A stretch of DNA of 64,000 nucleotides from positions 13,044,501 through 13,108,500 of the forward strand of contig JANTQA010000012.1 of NCBI GenBank assembly GCA_027625915.1, read 5' to 3'. Below the pieces are notes generated by a model. The model was not told where the DNA came from, made no database searches, and was given only the letters and a program-made list of their open reading frames with translations. The stretch comes from Anaeramoeba flamelloides. Taxonomy: Eukaryota; Metamonada; Anaeramoebidae. The position numbers were made by a program, and so were the translations under genes. This document shows positions 1 through 12,024 of the stretch, piece after piece (positions within the stretch are counted from its first letter, which is position 1; every line of letters begins with the position of its first letter).

Positions 1-59
1 AAAAAGGTTGAAAATAGAAATTTCAATAGAAAATTATAAAAAAAAATATATTGTAAAAT

Positions 60-350
60 AATAATAATAAATAGTAATTGGGTGGGAAAGTCATGGTATT
101 GACTTGTTTGGGTTCGTATAAAAGAAAAATATAAAGAAACCAAATCTTTGAAAATATAGTTTCGTTTTATTGTGATAGCAAATAAAAAAGATCACCTTTC
201 CTTATAAACTTGTTGAAGTCAAGAATGAAAAAACAAAAAATAGAAAAGATTGATTTGGAATCCAAAATGTTTCTTAACTATTTTATTCTTTGGTCCCCTA
301 ATTAATTTCAACTATTTACATCTAAAAATATTTCTAGATCTACAAAATAA
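60..350. repeat. dispersed repeat R4, copy 1
   Basis: This stretch resembles 24160-24480 in the same orientation. Both begin with a run of AAT triplets followed by AGTAAT, a G-rich patch and TTGTTTGGGTTC, and both continue with TCTTTGAAAATAT. No open frame or terminal structure is visible, so the element class is unknown. Divergence is high, which suggests age. Confidence 0.5.
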
Positions 351-779
351 TTTAAAAAGAGTCAATATTTATTAAAAAAAAGCTTGAAAATATGTAAAAA
401 TTCAAGACTTAACTCTAGTTTACTTTGGTTTGTATTTATTTACACAGCTCAATTAATTAATAGTGGGCTTTTGATTTAAATATTTCCATTTCTATAGTGA
501 TCTAAATATATGTGTGCCCAATAACTAACATTGGTCTCTTAAAATAAAATGGTGTTTTTTTTTCATTTTGTTCCAGGCAAAATACAATTCACTAACAAGT
601 AGTATACCGAAGTTCAAATAGGTTTTTAAGGTATTCATCTGGATATTTTCAGTAAAATTTAAATTTTGAATACAATTAAATAAAAATTTTTCATTATTTA
701 CTCAATTTTTTTGAGTTTATTTGTTTTTTTGATGGATAAAAATTTTCATAAAAATGTACTCTATTTTTTGAGAGAAATT

Positions 780-1260
780 TAGCAATTTGATCCTTTATTT
801 TTAGAATTTCTTTTTCAATAAGAGAACTTTAAGAAATCAATTCCATATTTAATTAGAGTTAATTGTTGGTTTCTTTGATCGGTTGATGTGTAGGTATTCT
901 ATAACAAAAAAAACACACTTTTTATTTTGAAGCACGGATTAAATTTTTCTACATGCTTTTGAGATGCTGATAAATTCTAAGAAATTTCAAAAAAATTTTA
1001 GTTCAATTTCCATTTTTATGAATCTTCAAACTGTTTCTTATCAAAATATTCCTGACAAAGAAAATTTTGAAGAACAACTAATGGTCAAAGTTTCTTATGG
1101 CTTGACTTCATAAAATGCTTTATTCAAAGGTTGAACACAAAAATTTCAAAAAGGAAAAATCAAGTAAAAATTTCCAAACATAAATTGCAATTTATCAGTA
1201 ACTACAGAAGTCTCATTCAAAAAAAGTTGTTGAACTGATAATTTATTGAAAACGCAAAAA
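780..1260 (-). repeat. dispersed repeat R2, minus-orientation copy
   Basis: Read on the minus strand, this region matches 55700-55960 and 56200-56460 (shared blocks include AGACTTCTGTAGT, TTTCAAAATAAAAAG and CAAAGAAACCAACAA). Part of it, around GGTTGAACACAAAAATTTC, matches 46640-46870. No coding potential is seen. The family is unnamed and the copies are well diverged. Confidence 0.55.
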
Positions 1261-1809
1261 AGTAATATGCTCTTTGTTTCAATATATGTGTAACAAAATT
1301 TTTTTTCAAAAATAGATTTTTAAATAGATAACCCCATCAAATTGTTAATTCTTAAAATCAGCTTAAATGATTAATTGGGGTCTTTTAGAATTGGGGTCTA
1401 AGGTGGTTATATTATTTCTACTGGGAATGTGATTTTTTTTTTTGGGAAAGCTGATTGCAAATTTTGATCTAATTATTTGACGATTAACAGTCGTTCAAAA
1501 ATAATGTTGTGATTTTGAAACATTTTTATAAGGGAAAAAACAAACAAACAAATTTTTCAAGAACAATTCTAATTATCTTTCAATATCAGTAATTTTCTCT
1601 TCTTCTCTTGAACAACCAAAATCAAAACCAGAAGGTAACGACTGAAATTTTTTGTCTTTACAACTTTCTGAATATTAAAAAATACCAAAAGTGAAAAAAC
1701 AAACGAGCAAATGATGTTAATTCACAAGAATGGGTTTATTATTTGAATTATACCAAAAGTGTTTTATTAAGGACAACAATTCTTCGAAACAAAGTCAACA
1801 ATTTATTTG

Positions 1810-1829
1810 TGACGTCATTGTTATGTAAT
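1810..1829. promoter_or_regulatory. CRE palindrome plus D-box upstream of the bZIP gene
   Basis: A perfect cAMP-response-type palindrome TGACGTCA lies at 1810-1817. Two bases later GTTATGTAAT (1820-1829) fits the PAR-bZIP D-box consensus RTTAYGTAAY. Both are classical bZIP targets, and the pair lies about 240 bp upstream of the start codon of a bZIP gene. Autoregulation is an inference from position and motif identity only. Confidence 0.45.
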
Positions 1830-2066
1830 GATTTCTCAGATTTTTCTTCTTTATTTTTTGAGAATCTTGAGTATTCATTCTAATTCATCACACGACAGAA
1901 TGTAGTGTGGTACTTTTCGAAATCAATAATACACTTACTTCCAAAAAGGGAAAAGAAATAATAGAATCATGACAACATTTTTTTTTGAAAAACAACTTTG
2001 AACTATCGCTTTGTGATTAATATTTAGGTTTTTAACCAAATTTATCAATACTTGACACTCATTTCA

Positions 2067-3152
2067 ATGGAAGAAATATTTGACTCAACAGATCTTTTTA
2101 ATTTTTCGAATTATTACAATAATCTCTCTGATTTTACTCAAATCGAAGATTTGGAAACCATTATGAGCAGTGAGGAAAACGATCAAACAACATCTTCACC
2201 CATAATTCTTGACGATCCTTTAGAAGACGAAACCATACAAACAACAAATAACTCAACAAGTAACTTAACCAACAACAGCGAGGAGAAGAACAAGAATAAT
2301 AATAACAATGAAAATTGCACGAGCCTTGACAAAAGCAAATCACTTCAGGTTACAAGGAAAAGAAGATATGTTGTGATCAAGAAAATTAAAAAAAAAATGC
2401 CGACAATCACATTCCAAACGCCAGTTGATGAAAATGGTAACCCTAGAGAGCTAACAGAAATGGAAATACGAAAAAGAGTCCGTGAAAGAAACCGGATTAA
2501 TGCAATCCGAAGCCGTAAACGAAAAAGGGATATTGTGAATAAACTCGAAAAGGAATCCCAAGACCTAAAACAAAGGCAAAACGAGCTGAGCCTCCAACTC
2601 AAGGAAATGAAGCACACCAACAAGTGTTTAAAAGAACAATCAAAAAGAATCAAGCAATTGGTTTTACAATCATTTTCGAGTAATGGTATCCAATCCAATG
2701 ATTTTCTCGAGATCTCTAAGCGCACTTTTGAAAATATTGGAAATTTCGATCATTGCCAAACAAATGAACAACAGAAACAAGAAGAAAAGGATAACGAACA
2801 AAAAAAACTTGAACAAAAATTTGATTTTTCGTCTTTCCTCCAAGAGGGGATAGGAACGTCTTGTTTTTGGCATAACTCTCTCTCCAGACGTTGCTTTACT
2901 TATAATCAAGATTTTGAAGGATCTTTTGAATTTATAGAATACCAAACCAGGAAAATAAGTATCAGAACAGATATAGATCACACTTTAGGTGCCTCAGCAC
3001 TTTTAATTATTTTCACTATTTGCCTTATTTTTTCATTTATCAAGTTATTTTATCAGAATCGCTTCATAAAGTTCCGATTTTTAAAATTATTTTTCCTACA
3101 AAACTTTTTAAAACAAAATTTATTACAGACTATACCCAATACAAGTTCGTAA
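2067..3152 (+). CDS. membrane-anchored bZIP transcription factor (ATF6/CREB3-like layout)
   Basis: Single-exon gene of 361 residues. The start is the ATG at 2067; the frame is open a little further upstream but offers no earlier ATG. Residues 1-90 are acidic and Asn/Thr/Ser-rich, as in activation domains. A Lys/Arg-rich stretch leads into the basic region (about 134-155) with the signature NRINAIRSR: the invariant Asn is at 142 and Arg at 150. The first zipper leucine follows ten residues later, the canonical spacing, and heptads run L160, L167, L174, M181, L188, I195. One strong hydrophobic segment (about 308-330) lies near the C terminus, leaving about 30 residues beyond it. Known membrane-bound bZIPs (ATF6, CREB3/OASIS, plant bZIP28) are held in the ER and released by proteolysis; the same is inferred here, although the lumenal tail is very short. 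No site-1 protease motif was identified. Confidence 0.85.
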   Translation: MEEIFDSTDLFNFSNYYNNLSDFTQIEDLETIMSSEENDQTTSSPIILDDPLEDETIQTTNNSTSNLTNNSEEKNKNNNNNENCTSLDKSKSLQVTRKRRYVVIKKIKKKMPTITFQTPVDENGNPRELTEMEIRKRVRERNRINAIRSRKRKRDIVNKLEKESQDLKQRQNELSLQLKEMKHTNKCLKEQSKRIKQLVLQSFSSNGIQSNDFLEISKRTFENIGNFDHCQTNEQQKQEEKDNEQKKLEQKFDFSSFLQEGIGTSCFWHNSLSRRCFTYNQDFEGSFEFIEYQTRKISIRTDIDHTLGASALLIIFTICLIFSFIKLFYQNRFIKFRFLKLFFLQNFLKQNLLQTIPNTSS

Positions 3153-3806
3153 AATATATAACCGAAGAACTGTTTCGTAATCTGGATTTCAAAATTTGCA
3201 TTCGAATTTAACTATTTCGTAATTTGAATTCTGGAATTTCTATTCAAAATATCAATTACCAAACAGGAATTCCTTTAAAAATATTATATAAAAAAAATTT
3301 TGTAAAAAATTCAACAAAAATCAAATAAAAAAATAATTTTCTTTTTCTTTTTTTTTTTGAGGTTTTCTTTACTGATAGTTACATAACTGTTTCCGAAAAA
3401 AATTGGGACAGTTCAAAAAAGTGGGACCCTTATTTTCTGAAAAAGTAAAAATTTGGTTGCCAACATTGGAAAACTGATCTAAAGTACCAGATTTTTTTGA
3501 AGATAATAAGAACCCAAATGGGGATTAAAATCTTATTAAGGGGTAAAGTGTTGAACGTATTTTACTGTGATTTCAATTTTATTGTGATAGTCCCTGAAGA
3601 AGAATGTCATAAAAATCAAATTTTTATTATAAATCTTTAGAAATTAAGAATTATCACTATTTGTATCTTTGCCATTTTAAATATTATTTTAAAAATAAGT
3701 AATTCCTGGGTTAGTTCTTTCAATTTTAAATTGATTTCTTTGTGTCTTTAATCCATACTCCTGATATTCAATGATATTTTTAAAAAAATATAGTTTTGAG
3801 GTTCTA

Positions 3807-4368
3807 TTAAGGTTTACAACCCCTGGAATTTGAAAAAAGATTATCTTGTGTTGGGGGCAGTGACTTGTTAATTTGGTTCTTGTCTGATCGATCTTGGATT
3901 TGGTATGAGATTTAAAAGTGGTTCAAAATGGCAATTTTTGACACTTTATTTTTTTTTTTTTTGAAATCTGAATTGAAGAGCGTAAGATTAATTGGTTGAA
4001 ACTTAAGCTATAATAAAATGTGTTTTGTGGGTTGTTGATAGAAATTTTTAATGAAAAAAAATTATTTTTTAAAAGTACCAAATAAAACCAAAATTCATTA
4101 AGTTAATTGACAAAAATGTATTTAAAAATTTTCTTCTACCACCCAAAAAATCTCATTTTTTTCTCTGAAACACCTACCAATCTATTAATCTTACAATCTT
4201 CAATTTAGATTTCCGAAAAAAAATAAAAAATTGTAAAAAATTGCCATTTTGAATCACTTTTAAATCTCATACCAAATCCAAGATCGATCAGACAAGAACC
4301 AAATTAACAAGTCACTGCCCCCAACACAAGATAATCTTTTTTCAAATTCCAGGGATTGTAAACCTTAA
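3807..4368. repeat. foldback (MITE-like) element B1 with very long inverted arms
   Basis: The left arm (3811 to about 4030) and right arm (about 4130-4364) are near-identical reverse complements. They share GGTTTACAA, GTGTTGGGGGCAGTGAC, TCTGATCGATCTTGGATTTG and AAAATGGCAATTTTT, leaving a loop of roughly 100 bp. Both ends carry TTAA (3807-3810 and 4365-4368), which could be a TTAA target duplication as in piggyBac or Kolobok elements. The inverted repeat seems to run a few bases past it, so this is not certain. No coding sequence is present, so it is non-autonomous. Diverged relatives lie at 7660-7971 and 24960-25125. Confidence 0.8.
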
Positions 4369-5991
4369 TAGAAGAAACAAATAAAGACCAAAAAATAATT
4401 CACTATATTATTTTAAATTGACCCAACACATACAATTAAATCTACTTGATTCCAAAAATCAGATGAGTTTTTTGGAGATCTCAAAAACAGTCAATATTTT
4501 CAATAAAATATATTTTAAAGAGATACCACAGAAATTCCCACACCAAAAGATTGTCTTATAAAAGTTATTTTGTTGAATCACCAATTTTGTCATTAACCAT
4601 TTATTTTTTTTTTTTATAAATTGATTTAGCTTTTGGCTTTCATATTCTGTTCAGTTTCAAATTAAAAACGGTGTGGAAATTCCCCCCTCTTTTATTTTTT
4701 TTCTCAAGCAGTGTGAATCATAAATAAATATGGAATGAAAAAAAAAATAGAGATAGATATTTTTTAAGGTGCAATTGCCTTAAAAGTATACTGATTTCGA
4801 GAGAGTGTTTTTTGATGTGAATAAATGCACGTATTCTATTTTAAAAATTTTTTAGATATTAGCGTATAGAAACAGATATTAAACCCCAATTCAAAATTTT
4901 CACAAACCAAAATTCAATTTTTAATAACAATAATCTATACATAAATTCTATAAGAAGTACCAAACGAAAATATTTATTAATTGAAGAATTTAAATTTTTT
5001 TTATAAATTATAAAAGCTACAAAGAAATAAATAATTATCAACACAAATAACAAAATAATTCACATCAAATTTTGGAGAGAGTATAATAAAAAGTACCTGT
5101 GTAAATTTGTTTTTATATACTTGTGATTATTGATCAACCAACTTCATCCTTTAAAGTAAATATAACCAATCAATATATTTTCTTAAAATTTGAGAAATTA
5201 AAATTATTCTGATACATTGAGAAAAAAAATAACAATATATATTTTAATATCCAATTCAAGAACAAAAGAAAATTCCAATTGTAATGAATAAGATTTCACT
5301 ATAATCATTTTTACCATTAAAAATAATTAAAACAACAGATTTTTTACCTTAATGGCTCAAATCTTAAAATAACAAAAAAAGTATAAAAGAAAAGTTATAT
5401 AAAAAAAATCGAAAAAATAGAAAAGTGAAAAAATGTGAAAAAAAAATATCAATTTTACCATTTTTGAAATAAATTGATATTTTCTACGATCCATTAAAAG
5501 GCTTTAGAAATATATAATTCACCCACTATAACTAGTCTACTTGAACTGAAAAAATAGATTATATTTAATATCTAATTTACTATAAGAGGAAATAAATTCA
5601 AAAAAATTATACAAATGAAACAAATCAAATTAATATTGATAATTACAATAATAAAGTATATTTGATTATAATTGATAAAATTAGAAAATTTTGAACAAAA
5701 CTTATTTCCAATAATAAAAATTTACACAATATTTATTTTAATTATTTTCAAGAAATTAGTAAAAAAAGAAAATAAAAATAATTAAGGGAGATTATTTAAA
5801 AAAAAAAAAGAAGATTTAGAACCATCATATATTAATTAATCTTTTTCCTTAGAAAATATATATTATTCAAAACAATTCAAAAAATGAACGAAAGAAATAT
5901 TTTATTAAAAATCAATTCAAAAAATTGAACAAAAATAATTAAAAAAAAAAATCTAAAGTGAAGTACCGTGGCGTTTTCACAAGCGCCTCAG

Positions 5992-6130
5992 TTTTCCAGA
6001 ATTCAAAAGAATGGAGAAAAATCAAAGATTTAACTCAATTCTTTTAAATTCTGGAAAGGATCTGTTAACTAATTTTTAATTTCAGAAATAAACCGAATAT
6101 TTAAGAATTTTCGGTTTATTTCAAAAACTA
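5992..6130. repeat. pair of short palindromic hairpins (H1 then H2)
   Basis: H1 (5992-6058) is an imperfect palindrome built on TTTCCAGAATT and its complement around TCAAAGATTTAACT. H2 (about 6078-6130) is a palindrome with GAAATAAACCGAA opposite TTCGGTTTATTTC. The same two hairpins recur, doubled, at 45490-45885. Both could form stable stems in RNA or DNA. Class unknown. Confidence 0.7.
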
Positions 6131-6740
6131 AAAAAAAAACCAAGGGCAGCTTTCTTCGTATTTTCTATTTTATTCGAAAAATTGATAGATTTTCCAGAAT
6201 AAACCGAAACCTCAACGAACTTAACGACAAAAAATAGATTAAAATGGAAGAGTTCTACTTCCAGAATAAAACTAAGAAATTTCACAAATTACATAAATAG
6301 ATATTCTTACTTTTATGATAAAAATAAAATTCAAAACAAAATTTTGTAATTTATTCAAAAAAATATTTCACTCAGAAATAGATGAAGAAATCGATCATTT
6401 TTTATGGGACTACACATTCTATAAATAAAATCGAATAATTTGGAGAAATAAATGAAATTAATATTCGCTAAAAAATATAAAAATTAACGAAACTATTATA
6501 AAAAAAAGAATTCTTTGGATTTATTTATTGTTAAGAAAGAAGGTGTTTTTTTCTGAAAAAGTGAAAAATATGAAAATTCAATAACTTTTTTAATTAAAAA
6601 GTTTTTTTCTAAAAAAAAAAATTTTTTTAATAATATTGAATTTTTTTAAACATTATGAGTTTCATTATTAAAAAAAAAAAATGAATAATAATAATTTTAA
6701 TCAGTTAAAATATAAATATTATTTGATAATAAATTCAATT

Positions 6741-9700
6741 TTAATTTTTTTTTTTTTGAGAATGCTTTTTCTTTTTGGATCTTGAAGATAAACTTTCAAT
6801 TAATTGGCTTAATGGTTTCATCTCGGTCTTTGTAATTAAATTAAATTCAAGAACAAAAAAGAGAAATCTTTTGAAACTTCCATTGAATGCTTGATCAAAG
6901 CCAAGTGTGGTAATTAAATGATAATGATGATAAAAGATATGGGTATAAACTCTAAATAATCGTTTATAAATATCTTTTAGTATTTCTAAAAAGTTTTTTG
7001 GGAAGGGGATCTCTAAAATGATTTTAAGAATTTAAATAACATAATAAAAATAATATTAATGAACACACAAACGCGTGCATAGACAGATATATATATATAT
7101 ATATAGTTGAAAGATTATTATAAATAAAATTGTAAAATTATAATATAAAGATAATTTTTAAAACAAATAATTTCAAGAATTTTGATAAAAAACAAACCTG
7201 ATTTTGGAGAGAAAATTTTTGGATCATCTAAAAGTGCTTGGGTCCAGTCCATTAATTTTTGAATATATTGTGGTGCAGATAATTTTAAATATATTTTTTT
7301 TTCTATTTTGTATTTAAACATGAAATTAAAAATTAGAAATTTTGGAGACAAATTTTAATGGGAAAAAAAAAAAAAAAAAAAGTTAGGAAAAATTCACAAA
7401 TGTAAAATTTAAACCCCTATTAGTGAAAATAGTGATTGTGTTGTATAATTTTTTTTTGAATGAATGCCTTGGAAAGAAGATAAAGTTCAAATAATTTGTT
7501 TTGTCAAAAAACTAAAATCAATAAAAAAAAAAAAGAATCTCTGATATTTTATTCTTTGTTAGAATTTGTAAAAATAAATATTTTTCCAATTCTTCTAATT
7601 TTCTTTATTTAAAAGGTCGCTCATACATTTAAAACCCGTTAATTTGTTATAGGAGCCAAATAAAATAAAAAAAAAGGAATTTTTTAAAAGCTCCAAATAA
7701 AACCTAATTTAAAATTTCAATTAACAACCCAGAAATCAAAATTCTTTGATAACTTAACTTATCTTCCAAACTTATCAGTCTTACACTCTTCATTTCAGAT
7801 TTTAGAAAAAAATTAAAAAAATTCACAAAAATAGCATTTTTTAACCACTATTGAACCACTATTAAAAATAATACCGAGTTGAAGATCGATCAGCGAAGAA
7901 CCAAAATAACATGTCAACACACCCAATACAAGATAATATTTTTTCAAATTTCAGGGATTATAAACCTTAAGGGACTAGTAGCTCTTATTTTATTTTATTT
8001 TTTTACCAAAGATAATAGAAAACTTATTCACACAAGACTTCAATCAAACTTGATAAACCAACCCCTTTATCAACTTATGAGAAATGAATTATCATTTTTA
8101 TAAGAATTCATTTTTTTTTTATAAATTTATTTAAATAAAAAGGATTTGATCCTTTTCGGTTGGGATTTTTGGATTTTAAAAAAAAGAAAAATTTACAAAA
8201 CCAGTTGTATTTTAATGAAATCTCACTTTTAATAATTTTTGATAGTTTATATTAACAAACAACATTTCAGTTTTGTGGTTATTTTAAAAATACAAGAAAA
8301 ATAAATCAAATATTTATTTACTTGAATCTTCAGTTCTATTTTAGAAAACTAAATTAAGTTTAAAATTCTTCTAATAACTATGTTTATTCACTCTTTGAAT
8401 TTGAAGTCCCGAATTTAGTCACTTCAAAATTCTCTCTTTAATGGATTAATTGTTTTTTAACACATTAAATCCAGTACAATAAATCCTAAATCAAATATTG
8501 AATCCATTAAAGATCAGAAAAAATTGATCATTTATTTTATTTTCAATAATTTATTAAATTAATTGTCATTTAAATGATTAGTTAATATTATTTTTCAAAC
8601 ATCCAAAGTATAAATAACGAATTGTTCTAATTTGAATAAGTTATTAGAGATATATTTTATTTTTTTTTTATTATAACTATAATTTTAAAATAGTTTTATT
8701 TGTTTAAACATATTTAAAAAGTGGAGAAAAAAAAATAAAGCCTATTGGTTCTTTTGATCTATGGATTGTTAATAACTTACTGAAATAATTAAGATTGGTT
8801 TATTAATTATTGATTTATAAATAATCAAATTAAAAACGTATTTTTTTTTTTGAAGTTGAATTTTATTGGTCTTCAAAAAGTATTTTGGGAACATATTTAA
8901 TTTAATGGTTTGGTTGTTTTTTTCGCATTTTTTTGCTAAACAAAAAGAAAAACTTGTTAAGAAGCATGGGTTGAATAAAGAAATTATATTTTTTTAGTAG
9001 TTTAGGGTAATTATTGTGTTTTTTTTGAAATTAAGTAGATTTTTTAAACTGCTTTATTACAGAACTTAGTGGTTTTCATTTTTTAAAGTGTATTTTTGTA
9101 CACTTCCTTTACAGATATTAAGATTTCAAACTTCTTTCAAAGTAAATAATTTTTTTTTAAAATAATTTAGAAATATGTTGGATTTTTGAACTTTTTCAAA
9201 AACGGAAAAAAAATGGATCTTTCTTTTAAAAACAATAATTCATTTCAGTGAAAATAGAATTATTGTTCTTGTAGTAATCAAATTTTTTTCTTCATTTTAC
9301 AATTTCAAGATGTGGTAAAATTGTTTTGAATTTGCTATTGGATTTACTCGAAGATTTTTTTTATGGTCACTGGTCACTTAAAGCCATTTCCAAAAGGTGA
9401 TGAATAAAACTTTTAAAACATGTTGCACATGTTGTTTGGTTCACTCTTTAAGGTGCTTTGAATAACACTTTTCAGTGATTTGGTTACTCTTGTTTTGAAA
9501 TGGTTGAAAAATACATTTTTTTTTTATAAAGAACAAATTCAATTATATTTTGGAATAAAACAATATTAAGAAGGGGTGTGTGACTCAAAGATGAAAATAT
9601 TCTAAGACTTTTTTGTGGTGGTTGTCTTTAAGAATGTATTAAAAAAAAAATAAAGTCAAAGAATAAAGATAGTTGCTTCAAAAAAAAAAAAAAAAAAAAA

Positions 9701-10223
9701 AAAAAAGAAATTTGTTAACCTTCACGAATTTCACTCCAATAATATTCATATTTCTTTCCTGCAGTCATCATTGGACAAGTTTCGTCTGTACAATAATCAC
9801 TTAAAGTACCAAAGATCATATTAATTTGATTATAAAAATCAACAGCTTTACAAAAGAAAAATAAAAAAAAAAAGGAAAATTTTTTTTGGTAAAAAGAAAA
9901 AAAAATCAAAAAAAACCCACAAAAGAAAACATTAAAAGAAGAAATTCAAAAAGGGTGTTTAAAAAGAATTAGAAAATTAAAAATTTGAAGAAAGAAAAGA
10001 TATTAAAAAAAGAAACAAACAAAATAAAAAAAAATAAAAAAAAAAAACACAAACTATTGTAAGCGAGCCATTCATTGAGTATTTCTCCTTCTGGCAATTG
10101 TACACTTTTTCTTACGCTTCTTCGACCTGATGTTGATTTGTGGTATTGGTTTAATTCACGTTGTTTTTCTTCATCAAAACCACTTCTAGTTGCTCGAAAG
10201 ACAGAACTTTTTTTGAAGGTCAT
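6741..10223 (-). CDS. MOB1: MOB1-like kinase activator, four exons
   Basis: Exons on the minus strand: 10223-10055, 9845-9720, 7302-7198, 7012-6741. They join in phase to a 223-residue protein, against about 216 in human MOB1. All introns are GT-AG (209, 2417 and 185 bp). Mob/phocein hallmarks are clear: LPEGEILNEWLAYNTVDFYN at the first junction, then CTDETCPMMTAGKKYEYYW, then SAPQYIQKLMDW, then PFPKNF, then KRLFRVYTHIFYHH. The zinc ligands of the family are all present as C75, C80, H158 and H163. MOB1 binds and activates NDR/LATS (Dbf2) kinases in Hippo/mitotic-exit signalling; this function is inferred from the family. The N terminus is basic and Ser-rich and matches MOB1 only loosely, which is usual. 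The C terminus adds a Lys-rich tail. The large second intron carries several dispersed repeats. The kinase partner is not in this window. Confidence 0.93.
7087..7104. repeat. AT dinucleotide microsatellite
   Basis: An uninterrupted TA repeat of about nine units lies in the third intron of the MOB1 gene. Confidence 0.8.
7660..7971. repeat. truncated B-family element (B2) abutting an A-family fragment
   Basis: The sequence carries the loop and right arm of the element at 3807-4368 (AAGATCGATCAGCGAAGAACCAA, read here as aligned blocks of up to 17 bases, then CAAATTTCAGGGATTATAAACC). It ends at TTAA (about 7967-7970), which is followed directly by GGGACTAGT, the terminus of family A. Two TTAA-type elements therefore appear to share one TTAA. 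The left arm is missing. Confidence 0.65.
9000..9540. repeat. dispersed repeat R3, copy 1 (in MOB1 intron 2)
   Basis: Blocks such as AGAAATATGTTGGATTTTT, CAATTTCAAGAT and a CACTGGTCACTTA-like patch reappear in the same order in the reverse complement of about 35170-35450. Non-coding and diverged. Ends are not defined. Confidence 0.55.
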
Positions 10224-10448
10224 AAAATGTTATATGAATAATTTGTAAAACTTAAAGAGGAAAAAATGAAAATATTGAGAATTGTTTTGAGGTTGAATTA
10301 AAATACATGTTTCTGAAAATTGAAAAAAGAACAAGAATTACATTTCCAAGATGGTAGGCATCAAAAAGATCAAAAATTAAGTTTATATAAGCAAATATTT
10401 CCTACCCAAAATATGACAAATTTAACATTATTTTTACTCTAGCCTTTC

Positions 10449-10632
10449 CTTAAGGGACTAGTGTCTATATTATTTTTTTTTGACCAATTTCTAAATAAGG
10501 ATTCCTTATCTCGAAATAATTTTTAATATTGAAAATAAACGGGGGTTTTTCAAAGAAAAGTAATTGGCAAAAAATTTTCTCAATCTCTTTGAAATTTAGG
10601 TTGAAAAAGTTAATAGAGATTAGTCCCTTAAG
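10449..10632. mobile_element. TTAA-flanked MITE, family A copy 1
   Basis: 184 bp with terminal inverted repeats CTTAAGGGACTAGT and its complement. The interior is nearly palindromic and includes GACCAATTTCTAAATAAGG and GGCAAAAAATTTTCTCAATC. Two further copies of almost the same length occur at 16352-16532 and 38586-38768. If TTAA is the target duplication, the element proper starts GGGACTA. No coding sequence is present. Confidence 0.85.
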
Positions 10633-12024
10633 ATACCCTTGTATAAATGTCTTCAATGTTCAGAGTTGATAATTAATGTATGAAAGAATAGAACTAGCAC
10701 CTAAGATCTTTGAGTTTTAATATATGTCTTTGTAAGTCAATAAATAATCTTTTTCCAAATCCTAAGAAAAAGAGATCTCAAATTAATTTATAATTTTTTT
10801 ATTTTTTGATTAATTCTGTCGGACTTTGAAATATAAAATATTTTGCATTTTTGGTAAGGAAAATGGAAAAAAATAACAAAAACGAAAAAATAATATTCTC
10901 TTTCGGGAAAATATTTGATTATTTAATTTTTAATTCCTTTTTTTGTAATTAAAACAAATAAATAATTCAAAATTACCATCCATTTGAGAATACTAATTCA
11001 AGAACAATTAAAACCAAATTATTATTAAGTCAAACACAATTAGTCCTCTTTAATCATGAAATTAACTTTATATTCCAAATACAAGATATTTCTGACTTTA
11101 TTTATTTTAATGATATTTGAAAGATTTCTGATGAAAAATTTTTTTCCAATATTAAAACTGCTTTAATTATCTGACACTAAACACACCTAAGGTAAAGGCT
11201 AATAAAAATCAAACCAAAGTTAAAGTAAATTTTTTCAATATCAAATTTTCAAGTTTATATATATATATTGAAAAAGTTGGATCTAAGGATCTGAGAGCAT
11301 ATATTGAAAAAATAGTTCTAAATTATTCATTATTCAAGAATTTTTTCTGAATTTCAAAAAATACATTTTCAGAACTTTAAAATAACTAAAATATCGAAGA
11401 TTCTCTGAAAACTATATAAAATTTACTCTTAAAAAATTGGATTTTTTTTTGATTTGATAGGATCTCTCAAATAATCCCACATATACTCAAAAAATCGAAA
11501 AAATCAAAATTTTTTTAATAAAAAATATTTTTTTGAACAAAATTTAAGAACCTCTAGTGTTCAGTTCACTTGGTTTAATTGCAAAATTGGAATTTTTTCA
11601 AGAATATTTTTTTTTGTTCTTGTTAAAATTGCCAAAAAATTAAATTTTAGGGAATAATATTCAAAATATTTTGTGAGAAACAAACTGGAGTGTTTGATGC
11701 CTGTTACATTTCTGTTCATTAATAAATGGTATTAAGTAAGAAAAGAAAATATCTTTGTAATGAAAATTTCTAATTGTATATTATTACTCCTAATTTTGTA
11801 ATCTTAAATACCATCCAAAAATAACCTAATAATATCATAACTTAAATAGAAATACCCATATCCTACACAATGTTAACAGAACCAAACTGGATTTAACTTC
11901 TCATTTCAGAAGAGAAATTGTTATAATGTAGTACCTCTACGTATCCCAACACAACTGATACTCAACCCAAACATTATCATTATTCACATATGCTCAAACA
12001 TACCCAAAAGGTTTCAAAAAAATC

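Larger units (their letters stand above)
3153..6740. other. spacer between bZIP and MOB1 3' end
   Basis: No gene could be supported. The stretch contains the foldback element at 3807-4368 and the hairpins at 5992-6130. The rest is AT-rich sequence with only short, compositionally biased open frames, such as a Phe/Ile-rich one on the minus strand at 4859-5053. Confidence 0.6.
7303..9719 (-). other. 2.4 kb second intron of MOB1, filled with repeats
   Basis: This intron is more than ten times longer than the other two in the gene. It holds a truncated B-family foldback (7660-7971), a strip matching other dispersed repeats (about 8390-8500) and an R3 copy (9000-9540). An A run of about 28 bases lies just inside its 5' end at about 9680-9706. 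No independent gene is supported inside it. Confidence 0.7.

Noticed and set aside
2670-2981. 103-codon minus-strand frame inside the bZIP gene
   Set aside because: Antisense shadow of the bZIP coding sequence; the plus strand has a complete domain architecture.
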